Assembly: GCA_934518555.1 (NCBI GenBank)
Contig: CAKSXW010000042.1
Location: 1-18,015 of the forward strand
Length of the DNA: 18,015 nt
Direction of reading: 5' to 3'
Source of the DNA: an uncultured Faecalibacterium sp.
GTDB taxonomy: Bacteria; Bacillota; Clostridia; Oscillospirales; Ruminococcaceae
Below the pieces are notes generated by a model. It saw nothing but the letters and a program-made list of their open reading frames with translations. It was not told the origin of the DNA and ran no database searches. The number at the start of each line of letters is the position of its first letter. Position 1 is the stretch's first letter. Of this stretch, positions 1-6,542 are shown piece by piece. Both the position numbers and the translations under genes were made by a program.

Positions 1-12
1 GATCTTTTCCAT
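1..12 (-). CDS. First four codons of the next operon gene, probably purH
   Basis: The minus strand has an ATG at 12-10 that opens Met-Glu-Lys-Ile, preceded by a strong ribosome binding site (AGAAGGAG, about 7 nt upstream). Only four codons lie in the window, so the protein cannot be identified from its own sequence. It follows purE, purF, purM and purN on the same strand. In Firmicutes the gene after purN is usually purH (AICAR transformylase/IMP cyclohydrolase), which is the inference here. It would be the next cistron of the purine operon, separated from purN by the repeat at 45-163. Confidence 0.5.
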
Positions 13-44
13 TGTTGTTCTCCTTCTACAGGCATTTCCTGCTA

Positions 45-163
45 AAGGCTTCCCCCGGTCGGGGGAAGCTGTCACCGTAGGGGACTGATGAGGGCGCATC
101 ATGTGGTTGCTCTCCCCTCATCCGGCCCTTCGGGCCACCTTCCCCCCCAAGGGGTGAAGGCTT
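45..163. repeat. MITE/REP-like palindromic repeat between purN and the next gene
   Basis: This roughly 120-bp GC-rich element is built from nested inverted repeats. A 9-bp hairpin (GCTTCCCCC 48-56 with GGGGGAAGC 61-69) forms the left end. An 8-bp pair, GATGAGGG 87-94 with CCCTCATC 115-122, closes the middle. GGCCC/GGGCC (124-136) and CCTTC...GAAGG (138-160) fill the right end. The outer ends are imperfect inverted copies (GGCTTCCCCC against GGGGTGAAGGC). It lies within a purine operon whose other junctions are 10 nt or less, so it looks like an insertion. No transposase is encoded. Small elements with CTTCGGG-type hairpins and CTTCCCC/GGGGAAG ends are common between genes in Oscillospiraceae, from general knowledge. 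It might act as an mRNA stabiliser or attenuator between purN and purH. Confidence 0.65.
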
Positions 164-179
164 CCGATGTTCCTGCTCT

Positions 180-776
180 TTATTGAATCTCTCCGCTGCA
201 CACCATCGCCACAGCCTGGGGCAGCAGCTTCCACTCTGCCTGTTCCATGACCCGTTTCTGCAGCACCTCCGGGGTGTCGCCGGGCAGGATGTCCACAGCC
301 TTTTGCAGCAGGATGGGGCCGCCGTCGCACTCCTCGTTGACAAAGTGGACGGTGGCACCGGTGACCTTGCAACCCCGGGCCAGGGCGGCCTCGTGGGGCC
401 GCAGGCCGTACATCCCCGGCCCACAGAAGGAGGGGATCAGGGCAGGATGCACGTTAAGGATGCGGCGAGGATAGGCCTGGATGACGCTGGGGCCCAGCAC
501 CGACAAAAAGCCTGCCAGCACCACCAGGTCGATGTGGTGCTGCTGCAAGGTCTGCAACAGGGCAGCATCAAAATCCTGGCTGTTGGCGTAGTCCTTCCGG
601 CGCACCACGCAGCTCTCCACCCCAGCCTTGGCAGCCCGCTCCAGGGCGTAGACCCCAGGCTTGGAGGCCACCACCAGGGTGATCTTGCCCTGGGGGTTCT
701 CCCCCCGGGCCTCACTGTCCAGCAAGGCCTGCAGATTGGTGCCGCCGCCGGACACTAACACGGCGATGTTCAGCAC
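180..776 (-). CDS. purN: Phosphoribosylglycinamide formyltransferase PurN
   Basis: The 198-residue protein transfers a formyl group from 10-formyl-tetrahydrofolate to GAR, the third step of cytosolic purine synthesis. The N-terminus reads LVSGGGTNLQALL, the phosphate-binding loop of the family. The catalytic triad is visible as Asn108 and His110 in NVHPALIPSF and Asp151 in ECDGGPILL. Length fits the family. The start is GTG at 776-774, overlapping the purM stop codon by 7 nt (GTGCTGA), which implies translational coupling and makes it the fourth cistron of the operon. The stop is TAA at 182-180. Nothing is missing or truncated. Confidence 0.96.
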   Translation of the reverse strand: MLNIAVLVSGGGTNLQALLDSEARGENPQGKITLVVASKPGVYALERAAKAGVESCVVRRKDYANSQDFDAALLQTLQQHHIDLVVLAGFLSVLGPSVIQAYPRRILNVHPALIPSFCGPGMYGLRPHEAALARGCKVTGATVHFVNEECDGGPILLQKAVDILPGDTPEVLQKRVMEQAEWKLLPQAVAMVCSGEIQ

Positions 777-1816
777 AGCTCCACACCCTCGCCTTCTACG
801 ATGACGCCCAGGCGGTAAGCCTCCGGCTCACCGTTGGCGTGGAGGATCTCCAGAGCCTTGTCGGCCTGGTCCGCAGGCACGGTAAGCACCATGCCCACGC
901 CCATGTTGAAGGTGTTGAACATATCGTGCTCAGAGATGCGACCCATCTCCTGCATCAGGTGGAACAGGGCCGGGGTCCGCACATCCTCTTTGCGGATCCG
1001 GGCACCGCAGCCCTTCTTCAGGCTGCGAGGGATATTCTCATAGAAGCCGCCGCCGGTAATGTGGGAGATGCCCTTCACATCCACTTCCTCCAGCACCTTC
1101 AGCACCGGTTTGACGTAGATCTTGGTGGGGGCCAGCAGAGCCTCGCCCAGGGTCTTGCCGCCCAGGGCAGCAGGAGCGGTGAACAGCACGTCGGGGTTTG
1201 AGTCGATGTCAAAGATCTTCCGCACCAGGGAGAAGCCGTTGGAGTGCACACCGGTGGAAGGCAGGGCGATGATCACGTCACCGGCTGCCATGGTCTCGTT
1301 GCTGAGGATCTTCTCCTTGTCCACAACGCCCACGGTAAAGCCTGCCAGGTCGTACTCGTCCTCCGGCATCATGCCCGGGTGCTCGGCAGTCTCGCCGCCC
1401 ACCAGAGAGCAGCCGGCCTGGACGCAGCCCTCGGCCACGCCCTTGACGATGTTGGCGATCTTTTCCGGGATATTGCGGCCGCAGGCGATGTAGTCCAGGA
1501 ACACCAGGGGCTTGGCACCGGCGCAGATGACATCGTTGACGCACATAGCCACGCAGTCGATGCCGATGGTGTCGTGGCGGTTCATGATCATGGCCACCTT
1601 CAGCTTGGTGCCCACGCCGTCGGTGCCGGAGATCAGCACCGGGTGCTGATAGCCGGTGCAGTCCAGCTCAAACAGGCCGCCAAAGCCCCCCAGGCCGCCG
1701 ATGCAGTTCTCGGTCATGGTACGGGCCACATACTGCTTCATCAGCTCCACAGAGCGATAACCAGCGGTGATGTCCACACCAGCAGCTGCATAGCTTTCAG
1801 AATAGCTCTTTTCCAT
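770..1816 (-). CDS. purM: Phosphoribosylformylglycinamidine cyclo-ligase (AIR synthetase) PurM
   Basis: The 348-residue protein closes the imidazole ring of AIR from FGAM with ATP, the fifth step of the pathway. Family signatures are the GTDGVGTKLKVA loop near residue 65, the CVNDVICAGAKPL segment near 93-105, GGETAEHPGMMP near 140, and LPSTGVHSNGFSLVRKI near 185. The C-terminal half has HITGGGFYENIPR and FNMGVGMVL. The ATG at 1816 is preceded by AGGAGAG, and this ribosome binding site lies inside the last codons of purF. Only 4 nt separate the two genes. The end overlaps purN. Length is normal for the family. Confidence 0.97.
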   Translation of the reverse strand: MEKSYSESYAAAGVDITAGYRSVELMKQYVARTMTENCIGGLGGFGGLFELDCTGYQHPVLISGTDGVGTKLKVAMIMNRHDTIGIDCVAMCVNDVICAGAKPLVFLDYIACGRNIPEKIANIVKGVAEGCVQAGCSLVGGETAEHPGMMPEDEYDLAGFTVGVVDKEKILSNETMAAGDVIIALPSTGVHSNGFSLVRKIFDIDSNPDVLFTAPAALGGKTLGEALLAPTKIYVKPVLKVLEEVDVKGISHITGGGFYENIPRSLKKGCGARIRKEDVRTPALFHLMQEMGRISEHDMFNTFNMGVGMVLTVPADQADKALEILHANGEPEAYRLGVIVEGEGVELC

Positions 1817-1820
1817 GTTT

Positions 1821-3299
1821 TTACTCTCCTAACTTTTTGGCGTCCTTGGGACGGTCGTTCAGATGGCGTTCGTGGATATCGGTGGAAAGCACCTCTTCCG
1901 GCTTCACGGCGTATTCGCCGGTAAAGCAGGCGGTGCAGAACCCGCAGTTTGCATTTTTGGCCAGCTGGACCACATGCTCGTTGGACAGGTAGCCCAGGGT
2001 GTCGGCGCCGATGATCTCATTGATCTGCTCCAGGGTGCGGCCGGTGGCCACCAGCAGCTTCTGGTCCGGGATGTCGGTGCCAAAGTAGCAGGGGTACTTA
2101 AAGGGAGGAGCCGACACCATAAAGTGGACCTCGGCAGCACCGGCGTCCCGCAGCAGCTTGATGATGCGAGCAGAGGTGGTGCCCCGGACGATGGAGTCGT
2201 CCACCAGCACCACACGCTTGCCCTTGACGGTGCTGGACACCACGTTCAGCTTGATGCGGACGCTGTTTTCACGCTGCTTCTGGCTGCCCTGGATAAAGGT
2301 GCGGCCGATGTATTTGTTCTTGATAAAGCCGATGCCGTAGGGGATGCCGCTCTCCTGGGAGTAGCCCAGGGCGGCGTCCAGGCCGGAGTCCGGCACGCCG
2401 ATGACCACATCGGCCTCCACCGGGTGCTCCTGGGCCAGGAAGCGGCCTGCCTGCTTGCGTGCCTCGTGGACCGAGCTGCCCTCGATGATGCTGTCGGGCC
2501 GGGCAAAGTAGATGAACTCAAACACGCACATCTGGGTGTCCGGGCGGCCGCAGTGGTCCTTGATGCTCCGCAGCTCGCCGGTCTTGGTGTCCACCACCAC
2601 GATCTCGCCGGGCTCCACATCCCGCAGCAGGGCGGCACCGACAGCATCCAGAGCGCAGCTCTCGCTGGCAAAGACGTAGCCGCCGCCGGGCAGGGTGCCG
2701 ATGCACAGAGGCCGATAGCCCCGGGGGTCCCGGACAGCGATGAGCTTGGTGGCGGACATGATCACCAGGCTGTAGGCACCCTCCAGCACATCCATGGTCT
2801 TGCTGATGGCAGTCTCGATGCTGCCCATCCGCAGACGGTTCCGGGTGACGAGGTAGCAGATGACCTCGGTGTCGGAGGAGCCGTGGAAGATGGCCCCCTC
2901 ATTTTCCAGCTGACGGCGCAGCTCCAGGGTGTTGGTCAGGTTGCCGTTGTGGCACAGGGCCATGGTGCCCCGGCCATGACGGACGATCATGGGCTGGGCG
3001 TTGGCCCGGATGCGAGTGCCGGCGGTGGCGTAGCGCACATGGCCGGTAGCCATGTGGGCCGTGGGGGTGGAAAGGCTTGCCAGCACCGCCGGGGTGAACA
3101 CCTCGTTCACCAGGCCCAGGTCCCGGTGGCCGGTGATGACACCATCATCGTTGACGGCGATGCCGCAGCTCTCCTGGCCCCGGTGCTGCAGGGCGTACAG
3201 TGCCGAATAGGCAGCGGCTGCCACATCCTCGGTGCCAGCCCGGTCATAGATGCCGAAAACGCCGCATTCCTCATGCAGCGGATATGCAAAATCAGACAT
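1821..3299 (-). CDS. purF: Amidophosphoribosyltransferase PurF (glutamine PRPP amidotransferase)
   Basis: The 492-residue enzyme makes phosphoribosylamine from PRPP and glutamine, the committed step. It is a class II amidotransferase fused to a PRPP-binding domain. Cys12 in EECGVFG becomes the N-terminal nucleophile after removal of an 11-residue propeptide, as in Bacillus subtilis. RGQES near 40-44, GHVRYATAG at 86-94 and HNGNL at 117-121 belong to the glutaminase domain. The PRPP site is VVLVDDSIVRGTT at 363-375. Cys258, Cys404, Cys452 and Cys455 fit the 4Fe-4S ligands of the oxygen-sensitive Bacillus-type enzyme. The frame stays open upstream to 3458, but the ATG at 3299 has an AAAGGAGA site and gives the family N-terminus. 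It begins 10 nt after purE. Confidence 0.97.
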   Translation of the reverse strand: MSDFAYPLHEECGVFGIYDRAGTEDVAAAAYSALYALQHRGQESCGIAVNDDGVITGHRDLGLVNEVFTPAVLASLSTPTAHMATGHVRYATAGTRIRANAQPMIVRHGRGTMALCHNGNLTNTLELRRQLENEGAIFHGSSDTEVICYLVTRNRLRMGSIETAISKTMDVLEGAYSLVIMSATKLIAVRDPRGYRPLCIGTLPGGGYVFASESCALDAVGAALLRDVEPGEIVVVDTKTGELRSIKDHCGRPDTQMCVFEFIYFARPDSIIEGSSVHEARKQAGRFLAQEHPVEADVVIGVPDSGLDAALGYSQESGIPYGIGFIKNKYIGRTFIQGSQKQRENSVRIKLNVVSSTVKGKRVVLVDDSIVRGTTSARIIKLLRDAGAAEVHFMVSAPPFKYPCYFGTDIPDQKLLVATGRTLEQINEIIGADTLGYLSNEHVVQLAKNANCGFCTACFTGEYAVKPEEVLSTDIHERHLNDRPKDAKKLGE

Positions 3300-3309
3300 T
3301 GGTTCTCCT

Positions 3310-3810
3310 TTACAGTTCTGCGATCTCGTTCTGCAGCTTTTCTTCCTTGGCAGCGATCTGCTGGGCCATGGCCACACGCTCAGCGTCCAGCTTGGCAGCC
3401 AGGGCGTCGTCCCCCAGGGCCAGGATCTCCGCAGCCAGCCAAGCGGCGTTCTTGGCACCGTTCAGGGCCACCGTAGCCACCGGGATGCCGCTGGGCATCT
3501 GCACCGTAGCCAGCAGGGCGTCCAGGCCATCCATGGCACCGCCCTTCATGGGGATGCCGATGACCGGCAGGGTGGTGTTGGCGGCAAAGGCACCAGCCAG
3601 GTGTGCTGCCATGCCGGCAGCGCACAGGATGACCCCAAAGCCGTTGGCTCTGGCGGTCTTGGCAAACTCTGCCGCCTGAGCCGGGGTGCGGTGTGCCGAC
3701 AGGATGTGTGCCTCAAAGGGGATGTCCAGCGCCTTGAGCTGAGCGCAGGCCCCCTTTACCACCGGCCAATCACTGTCGGAACCCATGATCACAGCAACTT
3801 TACGAACCAT
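3310..3810 (-). CDS. purE: N5-carboxyaminoimidazole ribonucleotide mutase PurE (class I)
   Basis: The 166-residue protein converts N5-CAIR to CAIR. The nucleotide-binding start VAVIMGSDSDW (residues 5-15), SAHRTP near 38-43, the GMAAHLAGAFA loop near 67-77 and MPSGIPVATVA near 104-114 are class I hallmarks. It ends with a charged helix. The ATG at 3810 has an AGGAGAGGG site 9 nt upstream. It is the first gene of the operon and lies downstream of a terminator-bearing leader (3849-4111). No purK or purC is adjacent, so they must be elsewhere. Confidence 0.95.
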   Translation of the reverse strand: MVRKVAVIMGSDSDWPVVKGACAQLKALDIPFEAHILSAHRTPAQAAEFAKTARANGFGVILCAAGMAAHLAGAFAANTTLPVIGIPMKGGAMDGLDALLATVQMPSGIPVATVALNGAKNAAWLAAEILALGDDALAAKLDAERVAMAQQIAAKEEKLQNEIAEL

Positions 3811-3848
3811 AATCCAAACCCTCTCCTTTTTTCAACCAGGATGCAAAC

Positions 3849-3884
3849 AAAAAAGGCGGTGGTACACCTGCACCACGGCCTTTT
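3849..3884 (-). terminator. Intrinsic terminator or attenuator ahead of purE
   Basis: Read on the minus strand, this is a GC-rich hairpin (GGCCGTGGT paired with ACCACCGCC, one C-C mismatch) followed by six U residues. Only 38 nt separate it from the purE start and that gap holds the ribosome binding site but no promoter. Transcripts reaching purE must therefore read through it, which fits attenuation or a small RNA with partial read-through. CGGCCTT in the leader (minus strand of 4054-4048) is perfectly complementary to AAGGCCG in the 5' arm (3882-3876), a possible anti-terminator pairing. Confidence 0.7.
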
Positions 3885-4111
3885 GGTTTCATTGATCCCT
3901 TCTCGGGTATCCGCACAAGGTTGCACGATGCCCCTGGCCTGCACGAATCCAACTATGAATCGTGAAATCCAGCAGCATCTTTCGCATCGAAGTACCCCTC
4001 CGCAGTGTCCCGTTCCGGATGTTTCAGCAGGCGGCGCCCGGCTGCTCAAGGCCGGGGCCGTCTCTGTACTACATACAGTTTACGGCAAAAAAATGGCTTT
4101 GCAAAGGGTGT
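3885..4111 (-). ncRNA. Structured RNA leader of the pur operon, class not assigned
   Basis: This is most of the 458-nt gene-free stretch 3811-4268, and no plausible protein is encoded. Its minus-strand RNA can fold into a long apical hairpin. CACGA/TCGTG (3942-3946 with 3960-3964) closes a 13-nt loop, CTGG/CCAG (3934-3937 with 3969-3972) lies below it, and GATGC/GCATC (3927-3931 with 3975-3979) below that, joined by small symmetric internal loops. TTCGATGCGAA can form a small hairpin beside a large bulge. A separate GC-rich hairpin, CCCGGC/GCCGGG, lies near 4037-4056. I looked for purine, ZTP, PRPP/ykkC, THF, T-box and glycine signatures and saw none. A rod with a central bubble would also fit 6S RNA, but that is only a hypothesis. 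Confidence 0.5.
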
Positions 4112-4118
4112 TGGGGCA

Positions 4119-4165
4119 AATTCTCCCTTGTGTTCTCATGCCGTCAAAAAACTTTTGAAAGTTTT
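4119..4165 (-). promoter_or_regulatory. Candidate pur operon promoter with adjacent palindrome
   Basis: On the minus strand TTGACG (4147-4142) is a good -35 box. About 16 nt further, GAGAAT (4125-4120) is a weak -10 box. Directly upstream of the -35 box is a perfect palindrome, AAAACTTT-TG-AAAGTTTT on the plus strand (4148-4165), which could bind a regulator. The promoter would start the leader near 4112, about 300 nt before purE. The weak -10 box makes this tentative. Confidence 0.4.
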
Positions 4166-4248
4166 GTGCAGTTTCGACATCGATTTTCTTTTTAAGTATG
4201 ACTTATAATTCCGGTCTATTTTGTGTAAAGAAAATAAAGCGGTTTTGC

Positions 4249-4275
4249 CTTCTAAAAGACGTACTTTTTTAGAAG
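4249..4275. terminator. Inverted repeat spanning the stop codon of the ybaK-like gene
   Basis: CTTCTAAAA (4249-4257) and TTTTAGAAG (4267-4275) are perfect 9-bp inverted arms around a 9-nt loop. On the minus strand the hairpin includes the TAA stop of the ybaK-like gene. It is AT-rich and lacks a clean U-tract beyond the stem, so termination is probable by position but not proven by sequence. Confidence 0.4.
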
Positions 4276-4751
4276 ATGATCCTGGCCGTAGCAGCCCGGG
4301 CAGCACGGATCAGGTCTGCCGGGGCGCAGCACACCTGGGTGCCGATGCGGCCGCCGGAAACATAGACCTTTGCCTGCTGCAGCACGCTTTCGTCAAAGAC
4401 GGTACGGTACTGCTTTTTCATGCCCACCGGGCTGCAACCTCCACGCACATATCCGGTGACCTTGTTGATATCAGCCACATGGATCATGGCCACGCTCTTT
4501 TCCCCTACGCTGCGGGCAGCGGCCTTCAGGTCCAGCTCTGCCGCCACAGGGATCACGAACACAAAGTAGTTTTTGCTGGCCCCCTGGGTCACCAGAGTTT
4601 TGTAGACACAGGCCGGGTCCTCCCCTATGCTGGCGGCCACCGTTACGCCGTCCACAGCCACTCCCTCCTCGTGGGGGTACTCATGGGCGGTGTAAGGCAC
4701 TTTTTCACGCTCCAAGATCCGCATGGCATTGGTTTTTGCTTCTTTTCCCAT
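4269..4751 (-). CDS. ybaK: Cys-tRNA(Pro) deacylase, YbaK/EbsC family
   Basis: The 160-residue protein matches the YbaK family in length and layout. The family hydrolyses misacylated Cys-tRNA(Pro) in the cytosol as a trans-acting editing factor. Family-like segments are the N-terminal TNAMRILEREKVPYTAHEYPH, VYKTLVTQG near residue 60, FVFVIPVAAELDLKAAAR near 70-87, VTGYVRGGCSPVGMKK near 105-120 and IGTQVCCAPADLI near 140-152. The frame opens at a GTG at 4775, but the ATG at 4751 is chosen because AGAGGGAAG lies just upstream and the length then equals the family norm. It is a single gene, divergent from the DAHP synthase gene, with its own promoter at 4784-4812. Confidence 0.9.
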   Translation of the reverse strand: MGKEAKTNAMRILEREKVPYTAHEYPHEEGVAVDGVTVAASIGEDPACVYKTLVTQGASKNYFVFVIPVAAELDLKAAARSVGEKSVAMIHVADINKVTGYVRGGCSPVGMKKQYRTVFDESVLQQAKVYVSGGRIGTQVCCAPADLIRAARAATARIIF

Positions 4752-4783
4752 TTTACTTCCCTCTTTCTCTATCACTTTCTCTC

Positions 4784-4812
4784 ATTCTACCACTTTTTCG
4801 GAAAAAATTCAA
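4784..4812 (-). promoter_or_regulatory. Promoter of the ybaK-like gene
   Basis: On the minus strand TTGAAT (4812-4807), a 17-nt spacer and TAGAAT (4789-4784), preceded by TGG, make a good extended sigma-A promoter. Its -35 box lies only 7 bp from the -35 box of the divergent DAHP synthase promoter. One regulator bound at 4823-4840 could therefore affect both. Confidence 0.75.
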
Positions 4813-4819
4813 AATTCTC

Positions 4820-4848
4820 TTGACTTCAGTTTCGTGAAGTGATATCAT
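4820..4848 (+). promoter_or_regulatory. Promoter of the DAHP synthase gene
   Basis: TTGACT (4820-4825), a 17-nt spacer and TATCAT (4843-4848) form a near-consensus sigma-A promoter. Transcription would start near 4855, giving a leader of about 100 nt. Most of the spacer and the end of the -35 box lie in the first copy of the palindrome described in the next entry. Confidence 0.8.
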
Positions 4849-4876
4849 AGCGTCACGCACTTCAGACCACTGAAGT
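4823..4876. promoter_or_regulatory. Tandem operator ACTTCA-N6-TGAAGT at the aroF promoter
   Basis: Two identical 18-bp palindromes lie 36 bp apart. The first, 4823-4840, has arms ACTTCA (4823-4828) and TGAAGT (4835-4840) and sits between the -35 and -10 boxes. The second, 4859-4876, has the same arms (4859-4864 and 4871-4876) and sits just after the predicted start site. The central six bases differ (GTTTCG and GACCAC), so it is the arms that are conserved, as expected for a dimeric repressor site. The 6-N-6 layout recalls TyrR boxes of Proteobacteria, but the arm sequence differs. The regulator is unknown. Confidence 0.75.
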
Positions 4877-4957
4877 TTGACACTGCAAGCTGCGGCAAAG
4901 GAGCCGGTCTCCCTCGCCGTTTCACAGGATAGGAAAAGGCAAAGGAGACAAAACACT

Positions 4958-5971
4958 ATGATCATCGTACTCAAACAGGATGCACCCGACGTACAGGTGC
5001 GAGAGTTCTGCCACGAGCTGGAGGATATGGGCCTGCAGATCAACGATTCCAAGGGCAGCGACACCCATATTCTGGGGCTTATTGGCGACACCAAGGCCAT
5101 TGCCGAGAGCTGGGTGCTGGCAAACCCCGTGGTGGAGACCTGCCGCCGGGTGTCGGAGCCCTATAAAAAGGCCAACCGGAAGTTCCACCCCGACGACAGC
5201 GTCATCGACGTGGAGGGGGTCAAGATCGGCGGCGGCAACTTTGCCGTCATCGCCGGGCCTTGCAGCATCGAGAGCGAGGAGCAGATCACCTACTGCGCCC
5301 AGCGTGTAAAGGCCGCCGGGGCCTCCCTGCTGCGAGGCGGTGCTTTCAAGCCCCGTACCTCCCCCTACTCCTTCCAGGGCATGCGGAGCGAGGGCCTGGA
5401 CCTGCTGAAGCTGGCTCGCCGGGCCACCGGCGCCCCCATCGTTACCGAGATCATGAACACCGAGCACCTGCCTCTGTTTGAGAACGTGGACCTGATCCAG
5501 GTGGGCGCCCGGAATATGCAGAACTTTGAGCTGCTGAAGGCGGTGGGCCGCCAGAATAAGCCGGTGCTGCTGAAGCGAGGCCTGGCCAACACCCTGGAGG
5601 AGTTCGTCATGAGTGCCGAGTACATCATGGCGGAGGGCAACGAGAACGTGATCCTCTGCGAGCGAGGCATCCGCACCTTTGAGACCAGTATGCGGAACAC
5701 CCTGGACCTGGCAGGTGTGGTGATGCTCCACAAGATGACCCATCTGCCGGTGGTGGTGGACCCCAGCCACGCCTGCGGCCACGCTTGGATGGTGCCGGAG
5801 CTGGCTAAGGCCGCCGTGGCTGCCGGAGCCGACGGTCTGATGATCGAGGTCCACAACAACCCGGCCAAGGCCAAGTGCGACGGTGCCCAGAGCCTGACCC
5901 CGGACCAGTTTGATGAGCTGATGGCGTTCATTGGCAAGGAAGTGGAATTCTTTGGCAAAAAGCTGAACTGA
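4958..5971 (+). CDS. aroF: 3-deoxy-7-phosphoheptulonate synthase (DAHP synthase, type I-beta)
   Basis: The 337-residue enzyme condenses phosphoenolpyruvate and erythrose 4-phosphate, the first step of the shikimate pathway. Residues 1-70 form a ferredoxin-like regulatory domain, as in the Thermotoga enzyme, so feedback inhibition by aromatic amino acids is likely. The barrel follows from about residue 85. Metal ligands are Cys102 (AGPCSIES), His271 (DPSHACGH), Glu297 (IEVH) and Asp308 (KCDGAQS). Substrate residues include Arg126, KPRTS at 131-135 and Lys206-Arg207. The ATG at 4958 has an AAAGGAG site 9 nt upstream; an in-frame extension to 4877 is not used. It is monocistronic, between a palindrome-bearing promoter and a strong terminator. 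Confidence 0.96.
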   Translation: MIIVLKQDAPDVQVREFCHELEDMGLQINDSKGSDTHILGLIGDTKAIAESWVLANPVVETCRRVSEPYKKANRKFHPDDSVIDVEGVKIGGGNFAVIAGPCSIESEEQITYCAQRVKAAGASLLRGGAFKPRTSPYSFQGMRSEGLDLLKLARRATGAPIVTEIMNTEHLPLFENVDLIQVGARNMQNFELLKAVGRQNKPVLLKRGLANTLEEFVMSAEYIMAEGNENVILCERGIRTFETSMRNTLDLAGVVMLHKMTHLPVVVDPSHACGHAWMVPELAKAAVAAGADGLMIEVHNNPAKAKCDGAQSLTPDQFDELMAFIGKEVEFFGKKLN

Positions 5972-5990
5972 AAAACCAGTAGGAACCACA

Positions 5991-6027
5991 GGGGCTGCTG
6001 TGCCGTAGGGTGCAGCAGCCCCTTTTT
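5991..6027 (+). terminator. Intrinsic terminator after aroF
   Basis: GGGGCTGCTG (5991-6000) pairs perfectly with CAGCAGCCCC (6013-6022) around a 12-nt loop, followed by five T residues. It is a standard plus-strand terminator and isolates aroF from the next operon. Confidence 0.9.
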
Positions 6028-6068
6028 GCCTGGGAGGATGGTTTTTCGTTTTCTTTTCCGCAGTTTTA

Positions 6069-6077
6069 TGGTATACT
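6069..6077 (+). promoter_or_regulatory. Extended -10 promoter of the DUF3783-apbE operon
   Basis: TGG-TATACT (6069-6077) is a good extended -10 element 43 nt before the DUF3783 start. The -35 region (TTTTCT near 6049-6054) is poor, as is usual for extended -10 promoters. The same TGGTATACT string appears in the NUDIX and GNAT upstream regions. Confidence 0.6.
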
Positions 6078-6119
6078 ATAGTGTATTTTGAAAAAACGCT
6101 TCTGAAAGAGGTTTTGATC

Positions 6120-6542
6120 ATGAAAGCACATATCGCACGCAACCAGAACGCCGGGGTGCCTTTGGCCCTGGGCTGGAACCTTTCCCCTGCCGACCGGGGC
6201 AAGCTGGAGGGCATGGCCCCGGCTTTTGGCATGAAGCTGCTGCCGGTGGCCCCTGCCGACGCCGGAAAGACCGTGGCCCAGCTGCTGGGTGAGGTGGAGG
6301 CCAAAGCCCCCCGGACCCTGGTGCTGGAGCCCGGTGCCTATCCCCCGGCCCTGGTGCTGGCCAACTTTAAGAGCAAGGATGTGGACACCCTGCTGGACCT
6401 GATGAAGCAGGCGCAGGTCACCATCCCCCTGAAGGCCGTGGTGACCCCCGCCAACCGCAGCTGGGTGTTCGGGGACCTGCTGGCCCACCTGCAGGAGGAG
6501 CACGCCGCCTTTACTGCCGCAAAGGAGAACCAGACCCGATGA
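6120..6542 (+). CDS. DUF3783 domain protein, function unknown
   Basis: The 140-residue cytosolic protein has no signal peptide or membrane segment. Its C-terminal third (about residues 85-130) resembles DUF3783: LLDLMKQAQVTIPLKAVVTPANRSW then LLAHLQEEH. The rest holds a possible small alpha/beta fold (PRTLVLEPG near 60-68). The start is the ATG at 6120, preceded by AGAGG; the frame runs upstream to 6081 without a ribosome binding site. Its stop overlaps the apbE start by 4 nt (ATGA), so the two are translationally coupled and probably linked in function, perhaps in flavin-dependent redox biology. The DUF call is from memory of the family. Confidence 0.8.
   Translation: MKAHIARNQNAGVPLALGWNLSPADRGKLEGMAPAFGMKLLPVAPADAGKTVAQLLGEVEAKAPRTLVLEPGAYPPALVLANFKSKDVDTLLDLMKQAQVTIPLKAVVTPANRSWVFGDLLAHLQEEHAAFTAAKENQTR

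Noticed and set aside
1863..3476. Long plus-strand open frame of 537 codons opposite purF
   Set aside because: It is antisense to a certain gene, rich in His, Gly, Ala and Val typical of a high-GC shadow frame, and has no ribosome binding site or recognisable domain.
3849..3884. T-box riboswitch, suggested by GGTGTACCACCG in the terminator
   Set aside because: The conserved T-box (GGGTGGNACCGCG) is absent and no stem I specifier features are seen.
4037..4056. SRP RNA, suggested by AGCAGCC in the purE leader
   Set aside because: The other conserved parts of domain IV (CAGG and GGAA loops) are missing.
3250..4158. Plus-strand frame through purE and its leader
   Set aside because: It is antisense to purE and continues through the leader hairpin and terminator; no start signal is present.
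4922..6304. Minus-strand open frame of 460 codons opposite the DAHP synthase
   Set aside because: It crosses the aroF terminator and the next promoter and has low-complexity His/Leu/Gly content, so it is a shadow of aroF.
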